Part shown: in pieces, positions 8,979-20,291 of the stretch | Layout: each line of letters starts with the position of its first letter | Position numbering within the stretch: the first letter of the stretch is position 1 | Assembly: GCA_003550325.1 (NCBI GenBank) | Contig: QKWP01000371.1 | Span: forward strand, 1 to 64,000 | Source of the DNA: Gigaspora rosea | Lineage: Eukaryota > Glomeromycota > Glomeromycetes > Diversisporales > Gigasporaceae | Length of the DNA stretch: 64,000 nucleotides | Direction of reading: 5' to 3' | Position numbers and translations under genes: made by a program | Notes under the pieces: generated by a model | Database searches by the model: none | Told to the model about the DNA's origin: nothing | The model's input: the letters and a program-made list of their open reading frames with translations, nothing else

Positions 8979-11900
8979 ATGACAGTAGAAGAGAAAACGT
9001 CAAAGAACAAGAACCAAAACTTTTTGGACAGATTACATATTGGAACACACAACGTACAAGGAATCAATGTAGCATTGAAATATAGGAATTGGATAGAACA
9101 CTGCAATGAAAATAAAATACATATAGTAAGCATGACTGAAACAAAAATAGCAGAATCAAGCAACCATAAGCTCTACTTAGCAAATCCATACTATGACATC
9201 TATACGGCGAATAGTAATAAGGGGGTGACAATTAAGCAAGAATCAAGCATGGGAACAATGATAGCTGTAAAAAAGTCAATACAACCATATATTCATAACA
9301 TTCTGTCCATGCCAGGAACGGCACTAGCCTTAGATTTCCTCTTCCCATGGAACCAAAAGATTAGGATCATATCCGTATACATGCCTAGTAATAATAAAGA
9401 ACTGAATTTAAAAATATGTAAAAAGATCGAAGAATGGATGAGACAAGCAATGGCTAAAAACTATGAATTAATCATACTTTGGGACTTCAACCATGACAAA
9501 ATAAGAGACAAAAAGAAACCTATGGTATTATTCAACGATATGGAACGGATGAGAGTGACAAGTCTACTAAGTTATTTTGATAATAAAGAAGAAACATGGA
9601 GTAGAGATGGGAAGAAGAGTCAAATAGACAACATTTATGTGTCAAACAATATGTTGATGGTAGTAACGGCGTTAAAAATAGAAAATGTATAAGAAATCAC
9701 CAATAATGATCATCAGATAATAACTATAGAATGGCAACTCAACACGAGAATGAAACAATATAGAACAAAAAAGAAAAAACGTCTAATTTATCTATACAAT
9801 GAGATGACTGAAGAAAAATGAAATGACTTTGCAGAGAAGGTAGAAGCAAAAATAGCAAAAGTTAAAAATACGGAGCAGCAGATATTAACAGAAGAGATGC
9901 TGAATAAGCAATGGAATAGAACAGAGCAAGCGATAAAGAAGGCCGCGGCAGAAGAAATACCAAGGACCAAAGTAGGACCGAAAACATTCTACACCTTCTT
10001 GAAGAAAGCAACAAGACTACATGCAGCACTGAAAAGAATAAACAAAGTCATAAACAAATATAGAAAAGGCGAGATAAGGGATATGGATAGTAAACAAAAA
10101 GTAAATGAGGAATTGCAAAACTTTGGGAAACTAGGCCAGGTCGAAATAAAAGTCAAATTCGAAGAACAGGACTCGGTAGAGATAACTCAAGAAAAGGTTA
10201 AAATACTCCAAGAATATCAGAAGATGATATACAAGGCGAGGAAGTTGAAAAATGAGAGTACACATAGACAAGAAATAGAAAAACATATAGAAAGGAGATA
10301 CAATAACTTTGCTAGTGACACTAAGAAAATGATAGATAGTATACTGCAGAGGAAGAAGGAACCTGTAGAATTTAGAAATTCAAAAAAACGAATCAAGTAA
10401 TAACAGATCTAGAAAAATCAAAGAGGAAATTAAAAAATACTTCGAAAGGTGGACAAAACATAATCCAGTAAATACAGAAGAATGGGAAAAATGGAAAGAG
10501 GTATATAAGCCAATAGACAGGATTGACGACAGCTAGTACGAAGGACTGGACGCAAAAATCAAAATAGAAGGACTAGAGAAGGTCATAAGAGAAGCGCCGA
10601 ATAATAAAGCAACCGGACCTTAGGGAATAGCAAACGAAATGTTGAAAAAACTAAAGAGTGGTGCTAAAAACAAAATCCTAAAAATCTTCAATACATGTTT
10701 AAAACTAAAAACAATACCGAAAGCGTGGAAGAAGAGTAGTATATACCCGATAGCAAAAAAAGAAACCTTTTCTGGATCTCTAGAAGAAATGCGCTCTATC
10801 ACATTAACGGAACATAGTAGAAAAATCCTAACAAAGATCATTACAAAATGGCTAAGTAAAAGGTTAGATAGATACCTCATACTAAACGAGAACAACTACG
10901 TCGCACTACCAAATACATCGACAGAAATACCGATAGTAACAACAATGCATATGATGGAAGATGCATGTGAAACGACAAAGAGATGTGGATTTTATGTCAA
11001 GATATATCGAAGGCATACGATTCAATACACATCCCAACACTACAAAAAGTACTGAAACGGATAAAGGTTAAAGAAGAGATAGTGGAATTAATAGGAAATA
11101 TATTTAAAGGAAGGGAGAATATGGTAATCACAAGCCTAGGAACGACAGATCAATATGAAGTACAGGACGGAGTGGATCAGAGATAACCAATTGCACCCCT
11201 CTTGTGGCGTATCTATTATGATCCACTACTACATGAAGTATATCAAAAGGTACAAGGATACAGCATGGAAATCGAGTATGAGGAAGGTGATAAAAAGAAA
11301 ACATTAAAATGCAACAAACCTGCATTAACGTACATGGACAATACTATATGGTTGGCAAAAACCAAAACCAAATTAGAAAAGATAATAGAAATCGCAACGT
11401 CCTTCTTTAAGATGACAAAGATCAAAGTAAATCCAAGCAAGTCAATACTAATGACGATAAATACGAAACAGAGTGAACAGAAGATAAATACGAGAGTACA
11501 AAAATAGAAGCTGTAGATAAAAAAAAAATAGTAAGGATCCTAGAATGCTGGTTTGTATCAGGGAAGAATGATAAACCAGTACTAGACAAGGTAGAAGAAG
11601 AAGCGAAAAGTGCAATTATGAGAATAGGAAGAGCAAGAGTTACCGAAAAACAAGCTGTATACCTGACCAATATGGTAATCCTGGCAAGAATCTTCTACAG
11701 ATACCAAAATATTGTTATACCAAGAAGCAAGCGTGAGAGAATAATGAGGAATTACACGGCAATAATCAAGAACAAAGCTAGGTTAGCGGCAACAATACCT
11801 AACTCGACAATGTTCTACTATCAAATTTACGGTATAAAAACGGTAGAAGAGAAACAGACTACACAACACATGTCTATGTTACATAGACAAATGAACCACA

Positions 11901-13943
11901 AAAAATTTGAAACGTCAACATTAAAAATAAGGATACAACAGATACAAGAAGCGGCAAATACGAACAAGTCAATACTGAAATACCAGGATTATGTCATAAC
12001 CCAGAAAGAAAACCAAACTACTACAGTTAAAATGCTAAAACACCTAAATAAATTAGGGATGATAATCAAGAAAAGTAAAAACAAGGAATGGCCTATAGCA
12101 AAAGAAGAAACAGGAGCGTCAATTAATGAAATACTGGGGACAATGAAAATAAACGGAAAGATTAAAGAAAGATGCAACAAGATGGGTTTAAAGTACATTG
12201 AGCAATGCGTCGACCGAAATGCCACAAAAGTACTAGAATGAAAATACCTTACGCAAACAACAGGGAAACCTATTAGAGGAAAAGAGCCAAGGTGGTATGA
12301 GCAGATAAAGAAAAAGATAAAGGAGGAATACTTAGAAGATGAAAACAAAATAATAAAACCGAATCCATGGACAAGCAAAGAAAAACCACAAAAGAAAGAT
12401 TGGGTTGTAGAAAGCTCTAATAATATGAACTTTATAGGAAGAATAGCATCAATCAAGAACAATATAGCAATAACACAACACTGGTCAATAAATAAAAAAT
12501 ACGACAAACTAAAACCTTGTGCAGACTGTTACCAAAATAACCCAGAACTAAATAGAGCAAGATGCACGAAAAAGTTAAAAATAGATAAAATGTGTAAAAT
12601 CATGGTCGACAGTCAGAAAAGACCCAAAATAGATAAGAACGATCTAAAGGTACTAAGAAGAACTATAAAAAAGAAAGAGCAACAATCAAACTGGCCAGAA
12701 TCACACGACGACATAAATATAATGAAAAACGAGGAGAATAATAAGATACTAGAAGAGATTTGCAGTAAATTATGGAAGAAAAAACAATTAACAATACTAA
12801 TAAAAACAAAGTATGAAACGATCAACAGTATAAAAAGGAACGGACTAACATGCTGGATTGAACAAGAAAAGATACAATGAGACTTGAGGGCAAATACCTG
12901 GCCAACAACTAAGAAAATTTTTGGCACAACCTTGATACAGCTAACAACGACAGCGCATAAAAATTGTAAGATAAAAATCAAGATCAAACAAAATGAAACT
13001 TGTGTAAGAAAGCGGAGAAAATATATAATAAACTAAACTACAGAATCCACGAGATACAACAGATCCAAAATTGAGTAGGATGAAAGATGTGGAAAACACT
13101 GTGATAAAGAAGGGAATTACGTTTGAATTCGAATCAGTAAAAGAAATACAAACAGAAGATATCAAGTATACGTACAAAACCCAAGGGGAAGTAAGATATG
13201 ACAAAATTAGAACAGACACGTTTATAATTGAATGGAATGAAGCAATAGTTGAACACCCTACTAGAAGGTTCATAAGGCATCTATTTAATGCATACTATAC
13301 AGCAAAATGGCAATCACAATCGAGGACAACCGTCTGGAACAACAGAAAAGAAGATACAGTTTGGCAAACATTCTACAATTATATTAACTATAAATGCAGC
13401 CCGATCTCAAGAAACACAAATTCAAAATACTCAAAACTAAAAGTGTTCAAAATCAAACTTTTACTAGAGGAACTACCTACACAGGAAGTGAAATATAATC
13501 GAAATGCAGAAGAGAAGACCTCGCCCGACTGCCCTTTGCATTGTAACGAGTCGGACAGCAATTATTACATGATCATATACTCAAAAAACGAAATCAGTTT
13601 GAGGAAACTAATGAGTGAAGAAATTAAGAAAACACTGGAAAAACATGAAATACTAACATCTAGCGCAATGAATAATATGATAAGAACTCTAACTAACTCT
13701 TTCTGCATTACAGATACAGAAACAAACCTAACAAGATTGACACTAGGAATGATTAACAAAAGCGAAACAAAAGAAATAAACAAACTGTACAAAACAAAAA
13801 AGCCCCAAGAAAATATAACGGTAAAAATATTACACAAGATCGCGAAGGCAATATATGAAAAGATCTGGAAGAAGAGAAACGAGACATCGAAGATAGGTAG
13901 AAGCCAAGCGAAAGAAATAAAAAGTAAAAAAAGAAAACCTTAA
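8979..13943 (+). pseudogene. LINE-A ORF2: APE-type endonuclease + reverse transcriptase, inactivated
   Basis: The first 240 residues are an endonuclease/exonuclease/phosphatase fold: IGTHNVQGIN, SMTETKIA, then WDFNHD where GDFN-D is expected, SQIDNIYVS, and NDHQ just beyond a stop at about 9690. The reverse transcriptase follows: ATGP(stop)GIANEML (about 10610-10645), SIYPIAKKE, CQDISKAYDS (about 10995), GVDQR-stop-PI (about 11170-11190, consensus GVDQGDPI) and TYMDNTIWL (from 11328), where the Y-x-D-D box reads YMDN. A Cys/His cluster (DCPLHC, about 13530) lies in the C-terminal region. No RNase H motif was found. Numerous in-frame stops and at least three frameshifts mean the enzyme cannot be made from this copy. 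Confidence 0.85.
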
Positions 13944-14370
13944 GACAAAAAGAAAAAACAAACTAAAGTGGAAACAAAAACGGTTGCAGGAGATATAGCA
14001 GAGAAACATAACAGGGAGATAACAGAAAGAAATATAATCAACAAGATGGAAAAATGGGAACGATTATTTGTACAATACAATTGTACACCTCAATATATCA
14101 ATAGTATCATCGATTAAGCAGAACTTTGACCCTACTTAGTAAAGTATGGGTCGTGGGTAAACTAGCCCAAGCTTCTAGTTTATAGTATAGATTTGTAAAA
14201 TTCATTTGTATAAATGTAATTAGCAAAATCAATAATAAAAAACTAAGGCAAGACCTCGCTTTAAAAAAAAAAAAAAAAAAAAATTGATCAAGATATTAAT
14301 CTACTAACAAAACTTATTATCCAACCCATGTAAAGCCAATATAATCTCTATATGTATTGCTCGGGGTCCT

Positions 14371-16258
14371 TTTGGAGCCCATTAGTTCTGAAAATCACTA
14401 TTTTACATTTATATATAGTGAGAAATCGGGTTTTTGGATTTAATACACTAATATATATCAAAAGAAAACTAGCTTTTTCTTGGCTATATAAAATTTCACT
14501 CGAATGGCAATAGTAATTAATGTTACAAATTGGAATTAATGATGCAATTGGATTAGTTGACCAAAAATCGACTTATTTATTGATCGATCAGTCAATTAAT
14601 TATTGTCACAGATCATAATTTAAAATGAAATCCACATTCTATACTTAATCTGCTAGCCTTCTAAAACCTATTAATACTTGTTTATTATAATTTTTTTTAA
14701 AACTAACCCTAACCCTAAACTCCTAACCCTAAAAAATGCACCCCCAAAAAATTTGGTTTTTGAGATTTTATACCATCATTTCATTTTAATCTGGATTTCA
14801 TTATGATCTGTCACAATTATTGGTATTAAATCGATTAATCGATTTTCAACTTGGAACATTAATAGTTATCCATTAATATTAGGCCTATTTGCTAAATTGA
14901 TTAACTATCAATTTTCAACTTAGAACATTAATAGTAATCTATTAGTATTAGGCCCGAGTTATGACTTTTCAAAATTAAAATTAAATTTTAAAAAATTTTA
15001 AAAATTTTTAAATAAAAGTTCGCCTGCCAGATCATTTTTTTTTATTATATGTTATAAGAACCAAAAATCAACTTTATATGGCCTTATAGATCTTATTAAC
15101 CAAGCTTACTTACTTAATTCACGTTTATATACGAATACCCAAGTTAATTTACAAGAAAAAAGTTGCTTTCTTTACTTTAACACCTAAAAACACCTTTAAA
15201 CTATAACTTTGTAACTTATCTATACAAGGTTTGGCCACGTTATGACAAGGCACAGGTTTGTTGTAATTTAAGTAAAATTAAAGTGTAGGTTCGATCTTAC
15301 AGATTGAACCTTTTATTTATTTATTTCTCACGTGTGATTACATTACTGATCTAATACATTAGACTTCGATATTCTATTGTAAAGTCAGTAATATTAGCTT
15401 CAAAATTATACTACGTTATCTTACATATTACATCGATCTTTTCTAATATATCTTACTCTTGCTATATCCTATCCCGGTACTAACATACCATATGCAACTA
15501 ATTGATTCTCGTCAAAAAGTTAACACACACTTTTTTTTTTATTAGATGTAGCATGGTATAGTTGAAAGAAAAAAAAAGGTTAGTGTCAAGACTACCGGTA
15601 TTTTTTACAAAGCTTACAAAGCTTTTATAGAATTCTTTTATATACCCATTTTAAAGAAAAAATTTTTTCTTTTATACTAGATTTTTTGTTATACAATATT
15701 AGACTATAGATAGATTCAGGTATTATCGTTTGGGTATGAATTGAGACCCGGAACCGAATTATTCTAAAAATGATGTACCCAGAACTGAACCAGAGATCAG
15801 TTCCTGATCAGTTCCGGTTCTTTGTTCTTTGGTTCAGTTCTGCAAAACACTATATGAAATTATATTGGAAGATCTGCATCATCTGATAAAACCCATCATT
15901 TATAATTGTGATCAAATTTGTAAATCATTTGACCAGAACTAAAACAAACCAATTTTAAATCTGGTCAAATGATCTGCAATTTTAACAAAAAGAGATAATT
16001 TATAGCATTATGACATGACTATATTTTTGATATTTTCAGCATACTGTCTTAAATGCCTAAATACTTTCAGCTACCAAAAATATTTAAATAATTTCAGTTG
16101 CCGAAAATAATTTCAGCTGCTGAAATTATTTTCGGCTGGTCTAATTATGTTTATTTGCATGTAACCAATTTTTCTTACTACTAAAAAAATGGCAACGTTT
16201 TAAAGGCTAAAGCCTCAAATTCTTAGATCTTACAATTAAATTTAAGATAGTACATATT
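14371..16258. other. Repeat-rich spacer without genes
   Basis: Nothing coding was seen. It holds an inverted repeat around 14560-14850 (CACAGATCATAAT and its inverse), three CCCTAA-type telomere-like units (14703-14732), a direct duplication of about 45 bp (14840-14885, 14909-14955), GAACC/GGTTC-rich inverted repeats (15770-15845), a hairpin AATCATTTGACCAGA / TCTGGTCAAATGAT (15926-15973) and the perfect palindrome at 16100-16136. Confidence 0.5.
16100..16136. repeat. Perfect 18-bp inverted repeat with 1-nt spacer
   Basis: GCCGAAAATAATTTCAGC (16100-16117), T, then its exact reverse complement (16119-16136). A related half-site 'atttcagttgccgaaa' overlaps the left edge. It could be a cruciform or the core of a foldback element; no gene adjoins it. 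Confidence 0.8.
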
Positions 16259-16270
16259 TAAATTTTATAT

Positions 16271-17818
16271 ATATATATTTTTTTTTTACACTTTGGCAGT
16301 TTCGCCAGTACTTTATTAAGATACTAAGTATATCACTAAATTAATACACTTGTTTACTCCTAATTTGCAAGCCTGACATCACCCGGCTACCCTAAGGCGT
16401 CCAAGTGCAACCTACCGCACTAGCTTAAGATTATTCAGAAACTAGGGGCTGTGTTAAACCAGCCTAAGTGCCACACCAAAATGGCTTTCCACCAACTAAT
16501 ATTCTATCACCTATTGCCGACATGCACAAATTATAAGAATCTTGCTTCTGCTCTATCCTTCTTCTTTTTAATTCTTCGATATTTCTTTCATTTTCATTAG
16601 TAGAGTTTTCTGCATGTCTTGAATTAGAGTCCCTCTTCTGCCTCTTCCTTTCAACGATACTTCTTGAAAAAGGAGCCTTCTTTCCCTGCTAGTTTTTTTA
16701 TGCGTCCGCTGGATTCCTTCTTTTTGTTCCCATTCCACTATTTTAACGCATCTTTCTCTCCAGATTATTTCATGAAAATAATCCCATGCCATAAAAGAAA
16801 AATACTGCAAGATCAATTTTACATCGTTACTTGTAAGGCCTAACTTAAATAAGTCTTCTTCAGTACACGACTTATATAAACCCCTTATAAGGCCTTTTCT
16901 TCTTTCTTTTTTTTCTTGCGTACTAGCACCAAAAAGAGAATCACAGAGCTGCTGTATTGAAACTTCATTCCTTTTCTCATTTTTATTTAAAAGCGCGAGT
17001 ATGAATTTGGCAACTGTCTCCTCAATCTTTTGCCACCGTATCTCTTGAGCTTCACATACTGCCAAATGATCTTGCGTTTCTTTGGCATCTTTTTCACATA
17101 CTTTACATATATCATCTTTATATAGATCGGGTCGCGTTATCCTAAAATTACTAAGGGTCGGGAGCTTACCGTGCAGACACTTGATCAAAAAATTGAGTTT
17201 CCTTCCTTTATACATTGAGATACATCTCACGCCACTTTGCTTTTTAATTCTTTTCCATAGACCTTCCCACGCCCAAATACGGTGGTAGTCTTTCTTTTCC
17301 AGCCAACTAGAAACGCTTAGCATTCTCCAATCTGCTGCTATTAAAGTGTCCTCAATTTCTTTAATGACCTTTCGCACTAGCATTTCAACAAGATTGTTTT
17401 GCCAGTACATATTGTACCTAATTCTTGAACTTCGTTCTGTATTCTGTACTACAAGAAGAGGGGCTGTTTGGCCTTCTTTCGCTAGTACATCTACTCTGTC
17501 ATTTCAATAATTGTTGCTATGTCCTTTGACTTTAACCATCTCCACCTTTAAATTTTTAATTCATTTTGTGTCAAAAATCTTGAGTAGCAAATTATAGTTC
17601 TTCTGACGTAGCCACTCTTTATTCGATCTGTGCCTTTCACAACCATTAATTCCTAGGATTGCAGCTGCACTGTCAGTATAGATTTTGACCACACTATCTT
17701 GCGAAGACAATAATAAGACTACCCAGATTGCTGCTAAATAAGTCCTTGTCGAAGAAGGCCATCCTTGTATACTGAGGTTCCCCTTTTGGATCATTTCCTT
17801 TCCATCTTTACCGACCTG
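16271..17818 (-). mobile_element. 5'-truncated LINE with RNase H domain, 'LINE-B'
   Basis: Read on the minus strand, a coding tail runs from 17818 to 16568, then a 3' UTR, then an A-tract (T-run near 16280-16289). The 12-bp direct repeat taaattttatat (16259-16270, 17819-17830) is a plausible target duplication although AT-rich. Everything upstream of RNase H, including endonuclease and reverse transcriptase, is missing, as is usual for aborted target-primed reverse transcription. Confidence 0.75.
16568..17818 (-). pseudogene. LINE-B C-terminal region: RNase H + Zn-finger-like tail, broken
   Basis: One frame runs from about 17818 to 16568 through two TGA stops (17561-17563 and about 17505). 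The RNase H part shows SSTRTYLAAI (the catalytic Glu of the usual STRAEL is replaced by Tyr), KIYTDSAAAIL with its Asp kept, and KGHSNNY-stop-NDRVD, where Trp would be expected at the stop. Downstream are about 280 open residues with the pattern CKVCEKD...ETQDHLAVCE (C-x2-C...H...C). Loss of the Glu plus two stops make it inactive. Confidence 0.8.
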
Positions 17819-17846
17819 TAAATTTTATATTACATTTATAATAAAT

Positions 17847-18074
17847 TCATAAATAAAGTAATCTTTGTTCTTCTAATAATCTTTGTTGCAAATGTGCACT
17901 TTGTTCTAATTTTTGTAATCTGTCAAAAGAGAATGCACAATTGAAAAGAAGATTGTTAAAAGTACGAACCCTTGATACGTTTACAAATGTAAGACCTGTT
18001 GCAAATTCTTTATTATATTTATATAGCTTGTGGTAAATATCATTATACCTTGTGAAATGTAATTGTCCAGGCAA
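17847..18074 (-). pseudogene. PIF1-type helicase C-terminal fragment
   Basis: A 75-residue open stretch contains EFATGLTFVNVSRVRTFNNL (residues 23-42), matching the motif VI region of PIF1/Helitron-type helicases (G-L-x-[YF]-V-A-[IVL]-S-R-[VA]-R), followed by FDRLQKLE. The rest of the helicase is absent upstream, where the DNA turns AT-rich. It could be a Helitron remnant or a fragment of a host PIF1 gene. The LINE-B insertion begins a few bases past its stop codon. Confidence 0.6.
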
Positions 18075-18971
18075 GATATAATGGAAACTGTATTAGAGAT
18101 ATGACCTGGTTTGGGTGATCTGTATAGGTCAAAAATACTCTAACCTGGGTCAAACAGGTCAGAATTCGAATAAGCAAAATCTACTAAAATGCAATTTGCT
18201 TATAAATATCGATATATAATCTGTTCTGGTTTAAACAAATCATAACATGGCTCAAATTCATAAACAACATAGTTAAAACACAGTAATTTGGTATTTACTA
18301 ATATAGAAAATAAACGAACTCAAATTAAGAGAAAGTTGAGAACTTTTTTAATACAAAATTTGAAAAGTTCTGTTTAAATATCTGAAGTACAGACTGCTTT
18401 CTATACTAATATATAGCACTAATTAAAGTTGTTATATTAAACTTTTAAAGAATTAAATTATGATTTTCTGTATACCCCATATGACCTGGGTCATAAACTC
18501 TATTTTTTTTCCAAAGCAGAGTAGGTTCTGCTTCTTACTTTTCTTTTCTTATAAAAATATTTGTATTAAAACTTTTATACTTGATAAACTGATATTATTC
18601 TATTAAATATAAGGCCATTGCTTTTATATTCTTTGATTCTTTATCCATCGTATAAAGGACCTTTATTTTGTTTGTGAATTATAAGTCTTATTGAATTATT
18701 ATTATTCTTTTTATTTGGTTGAACTATTTTCTTAGAGTTATTAATCTCAAATTTATTCTTTTGTTTTAATTTTTTTTATATTATACACATTTCTTGCTCT
18801 CTCATATATTAAGTCAAGTGATCTAGTTGTTTGCCTAAAAGTTACTATAGCACAATATGTCAGTTTTGGTATAAAAACATGTTATTGATATAGACGCATT
18901 AGCTAGGTGTAAATGTACTTTTTTTGAAGAGCTAGTGTGGCTAATAGTATTACAAATTACAACTAATATAT
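18075..18971. other. AT-rich spacer, no gene seen
   Basis: Contains repeated words such as 'atgacctgg' (18102, 18480) in direct orientation and long T/A runs. No coding signal, RNA gene or clear element borders. Confidence 0.4.
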
Positions 18972-19620
18972 GGGCAGCGTCAACTAAAACAAGGCTTATG
19001 GCACTCTTATAACTTTTTTTCTATTTTGAGAAAATCACGTTTAAAATTTTGTGTAACAATAACAATAATGATCTATTATTAGTATAACCTGTTGGTTCGA
19101 CATTTGTGAGCCAATCACATGAATTCATTTCTATAACTCTGCAGCAAAGATTGACAACCGGATATCCAAATTCTAATTTTAGATTACGTTTAATTGTATA
19201 CAGCATTTCAAAAAGTAGGCATCGGTAAAAATTTTACTATGTGGGATCTTTGCTAGGAAAATTACCCTTCGAGATTTTCTGATCGGGTAATTTCGGACAA
19301 ATTTAGGACAACATACTAGTTCTTATATAAATGTAAATCATCTTTTGCCTTTATTGATTCAATGGTGCATCAAATAAACTTTCGAATCAATTAAGTCAAA
19401 AGATGATTTGTATGTAAATAAAAACTGGTATGTTTGTTTAAGTTTATTCGAATCAGCCTGATCGGAAAATGTCGAAGGGTGATTTTTCTAGCAAAGATCT
19501 CATGTAAATCAATGCTTTAATATCAAATTATATAGAAAGAAATTCCTGCTTTATATGATGGTATAGTTAACTCATTTTTTGTAAAAAATGCCATAAGCCT
19601 TGTTTTAGTTGACGCTGCCC
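18972..19620. mobile_element. Inverted-repeat element GGGCAGCGTCAACTAAAACA
   Basis: Terminal inverted repeats of at least 32 bp are essentially perfect: GGGCAGCGTCAACTAAAACA at 18972 and its inverse ending at 19620. The interior carries a second inverted-repeat element (about 19240-19502). No transposase. The target duplication is uncertain (tatat/catat). Confidence 0.75.
19240..19502. mobile_element. Nested MITE with GATCTTTGCTAG termini
   Basis: Inverted repeats of about 50 bp: GGATCTTTGCTAGGAAAAT / ACCCTTCGA at the left and the inverse of AGATCTTTGCTAGAAAAATC / ACCCTTCGA at the right. The centre has a weaker inverted repeat around 'aaatcatcttttg'. Borders are good to a few bases. Confidence 0.7.
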
Positions 19621-20117
19621 CATATTACTAAATAATTTTATTTTAATTCAAATTTATAAAAATAATTTTTTTAAAAAAATTATAATTTATTTAATACTAA
19701 ATTTTTAACCTTTTGGCTACTAAAAACTTTATTAATTTTGTAATTATTTTTAGATTTAAATTGGGTAAAATAGAGATTAAATATTATGCAAACTTTTAGT
19801 TCTAACTTTAATTCTTAGTAGTACTAATACTATTAAATACTTTAACAAATTTTTTAATTCTTGCAATACAATGTTTCAAATATTGTAACAGATTAATCTA
19901 TCTTAATAAAAATTCTAATTTGTATTTTCAAAAAATATAAAAAAATTTTTAAACTAATCTAGAACTAATTATTAAATATTTATTTAATTTGGTAAGTATT
20001 ATATTGTTTATTAACACTCTAAAAACTATTTTATATTAAAATTTTAAAATATCAATATATAGTATATATATAGTGTACAAATAGAAATTATAATATAAAA
20101 ATATAATTATACAAATA
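19621..20117. other. AT-rich spacer, no gene seen
   Basis: Almost pure A/T runs; nothing recognisable. Confidence 0.5.
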
Positions 20118-20291
20118 CAGTTAATACTGTCTAATTGCATCTATCTACAGTATATAATTACATATATACACTCTAAATGCGTAAAAACTTTTGCTTTTAG
20201 TTATAAGCACAGAAATTTCTTAAAATTTAAATGCATATACTATCTGTATGCGCATACTGACGGATAGCATGCAATTAGACAGTATCGACTG
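20118..20291. mobile_element. TA-flanked 174-bp MITE
   Basis: Termini CAGTTAATACTGTCTAATTG and the inverse of CAGTCGATACTGTCTAATTG, bounded by TA at 20116-20117 and 20292-20293. The layout is mariner/Tc1-like. Non-coding. Confidence 0.75.

Larger units (their letters stand above)
6641..14279 (+). mobile_element. Full-length, inactivated LINE (APE endonuclease / RT type), 'LINE-A'
   Basis: Flanked by the perfect 16-bp target duplication aaaattgatcaagata (6625-6640, 14280-14295) and ending in a tract of about 20 A's. Two coding regions follow each other: ORF1 (6755-8972) and ORF2 (8979-13943), each broken by stops and frameshifts. Its base composition is richer in G and C than the surrounding DNA. 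The 3' UTR (13944-14261) ends 'aaggcaagacctcgcttt' before the tail, a motif shared with the LINE at 38650-47215. It inserted into the right arm of the AGGACCCC element. Intact target duplications with many stops indicate a complete but old insertion. Confidence 0.9.
497..14370. mobile_element. Large inverted-repeat element with AGGACCCC termini, host to many nested insertions
   Basis: The left end AGGACCCCGAACAATACATA (497-516) is matched in inverse by the right end at 14351-14370. The arms continue inward: left 1148-1440 and 2583-2640 pair with right 14280-14350, 6470-6640 and 6401-6465. The left arm is interrupted by insertions at 534-1147, 1446-1790 and 1837-2156, and the right arm by the LINE at 6641-14279. 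Stripped of insertions the element would be only a few kb and I see no transposase of its own, so it may be non-autonomous. No convincing target duplication was found. The AGGACCC terminus recurs in the small elements at 5489-6170, 5801-5992 and 38188-38360, which suggests one transposase family for all. Confidence 0.65.

Noticed and set aside
17505..17563. TGA read as a sense codon in LINE-B
   Set aside because: Both TGA codons lie in a clearly decayed element; EMC3 ends in TGA at the expected place, so the standard code holds.
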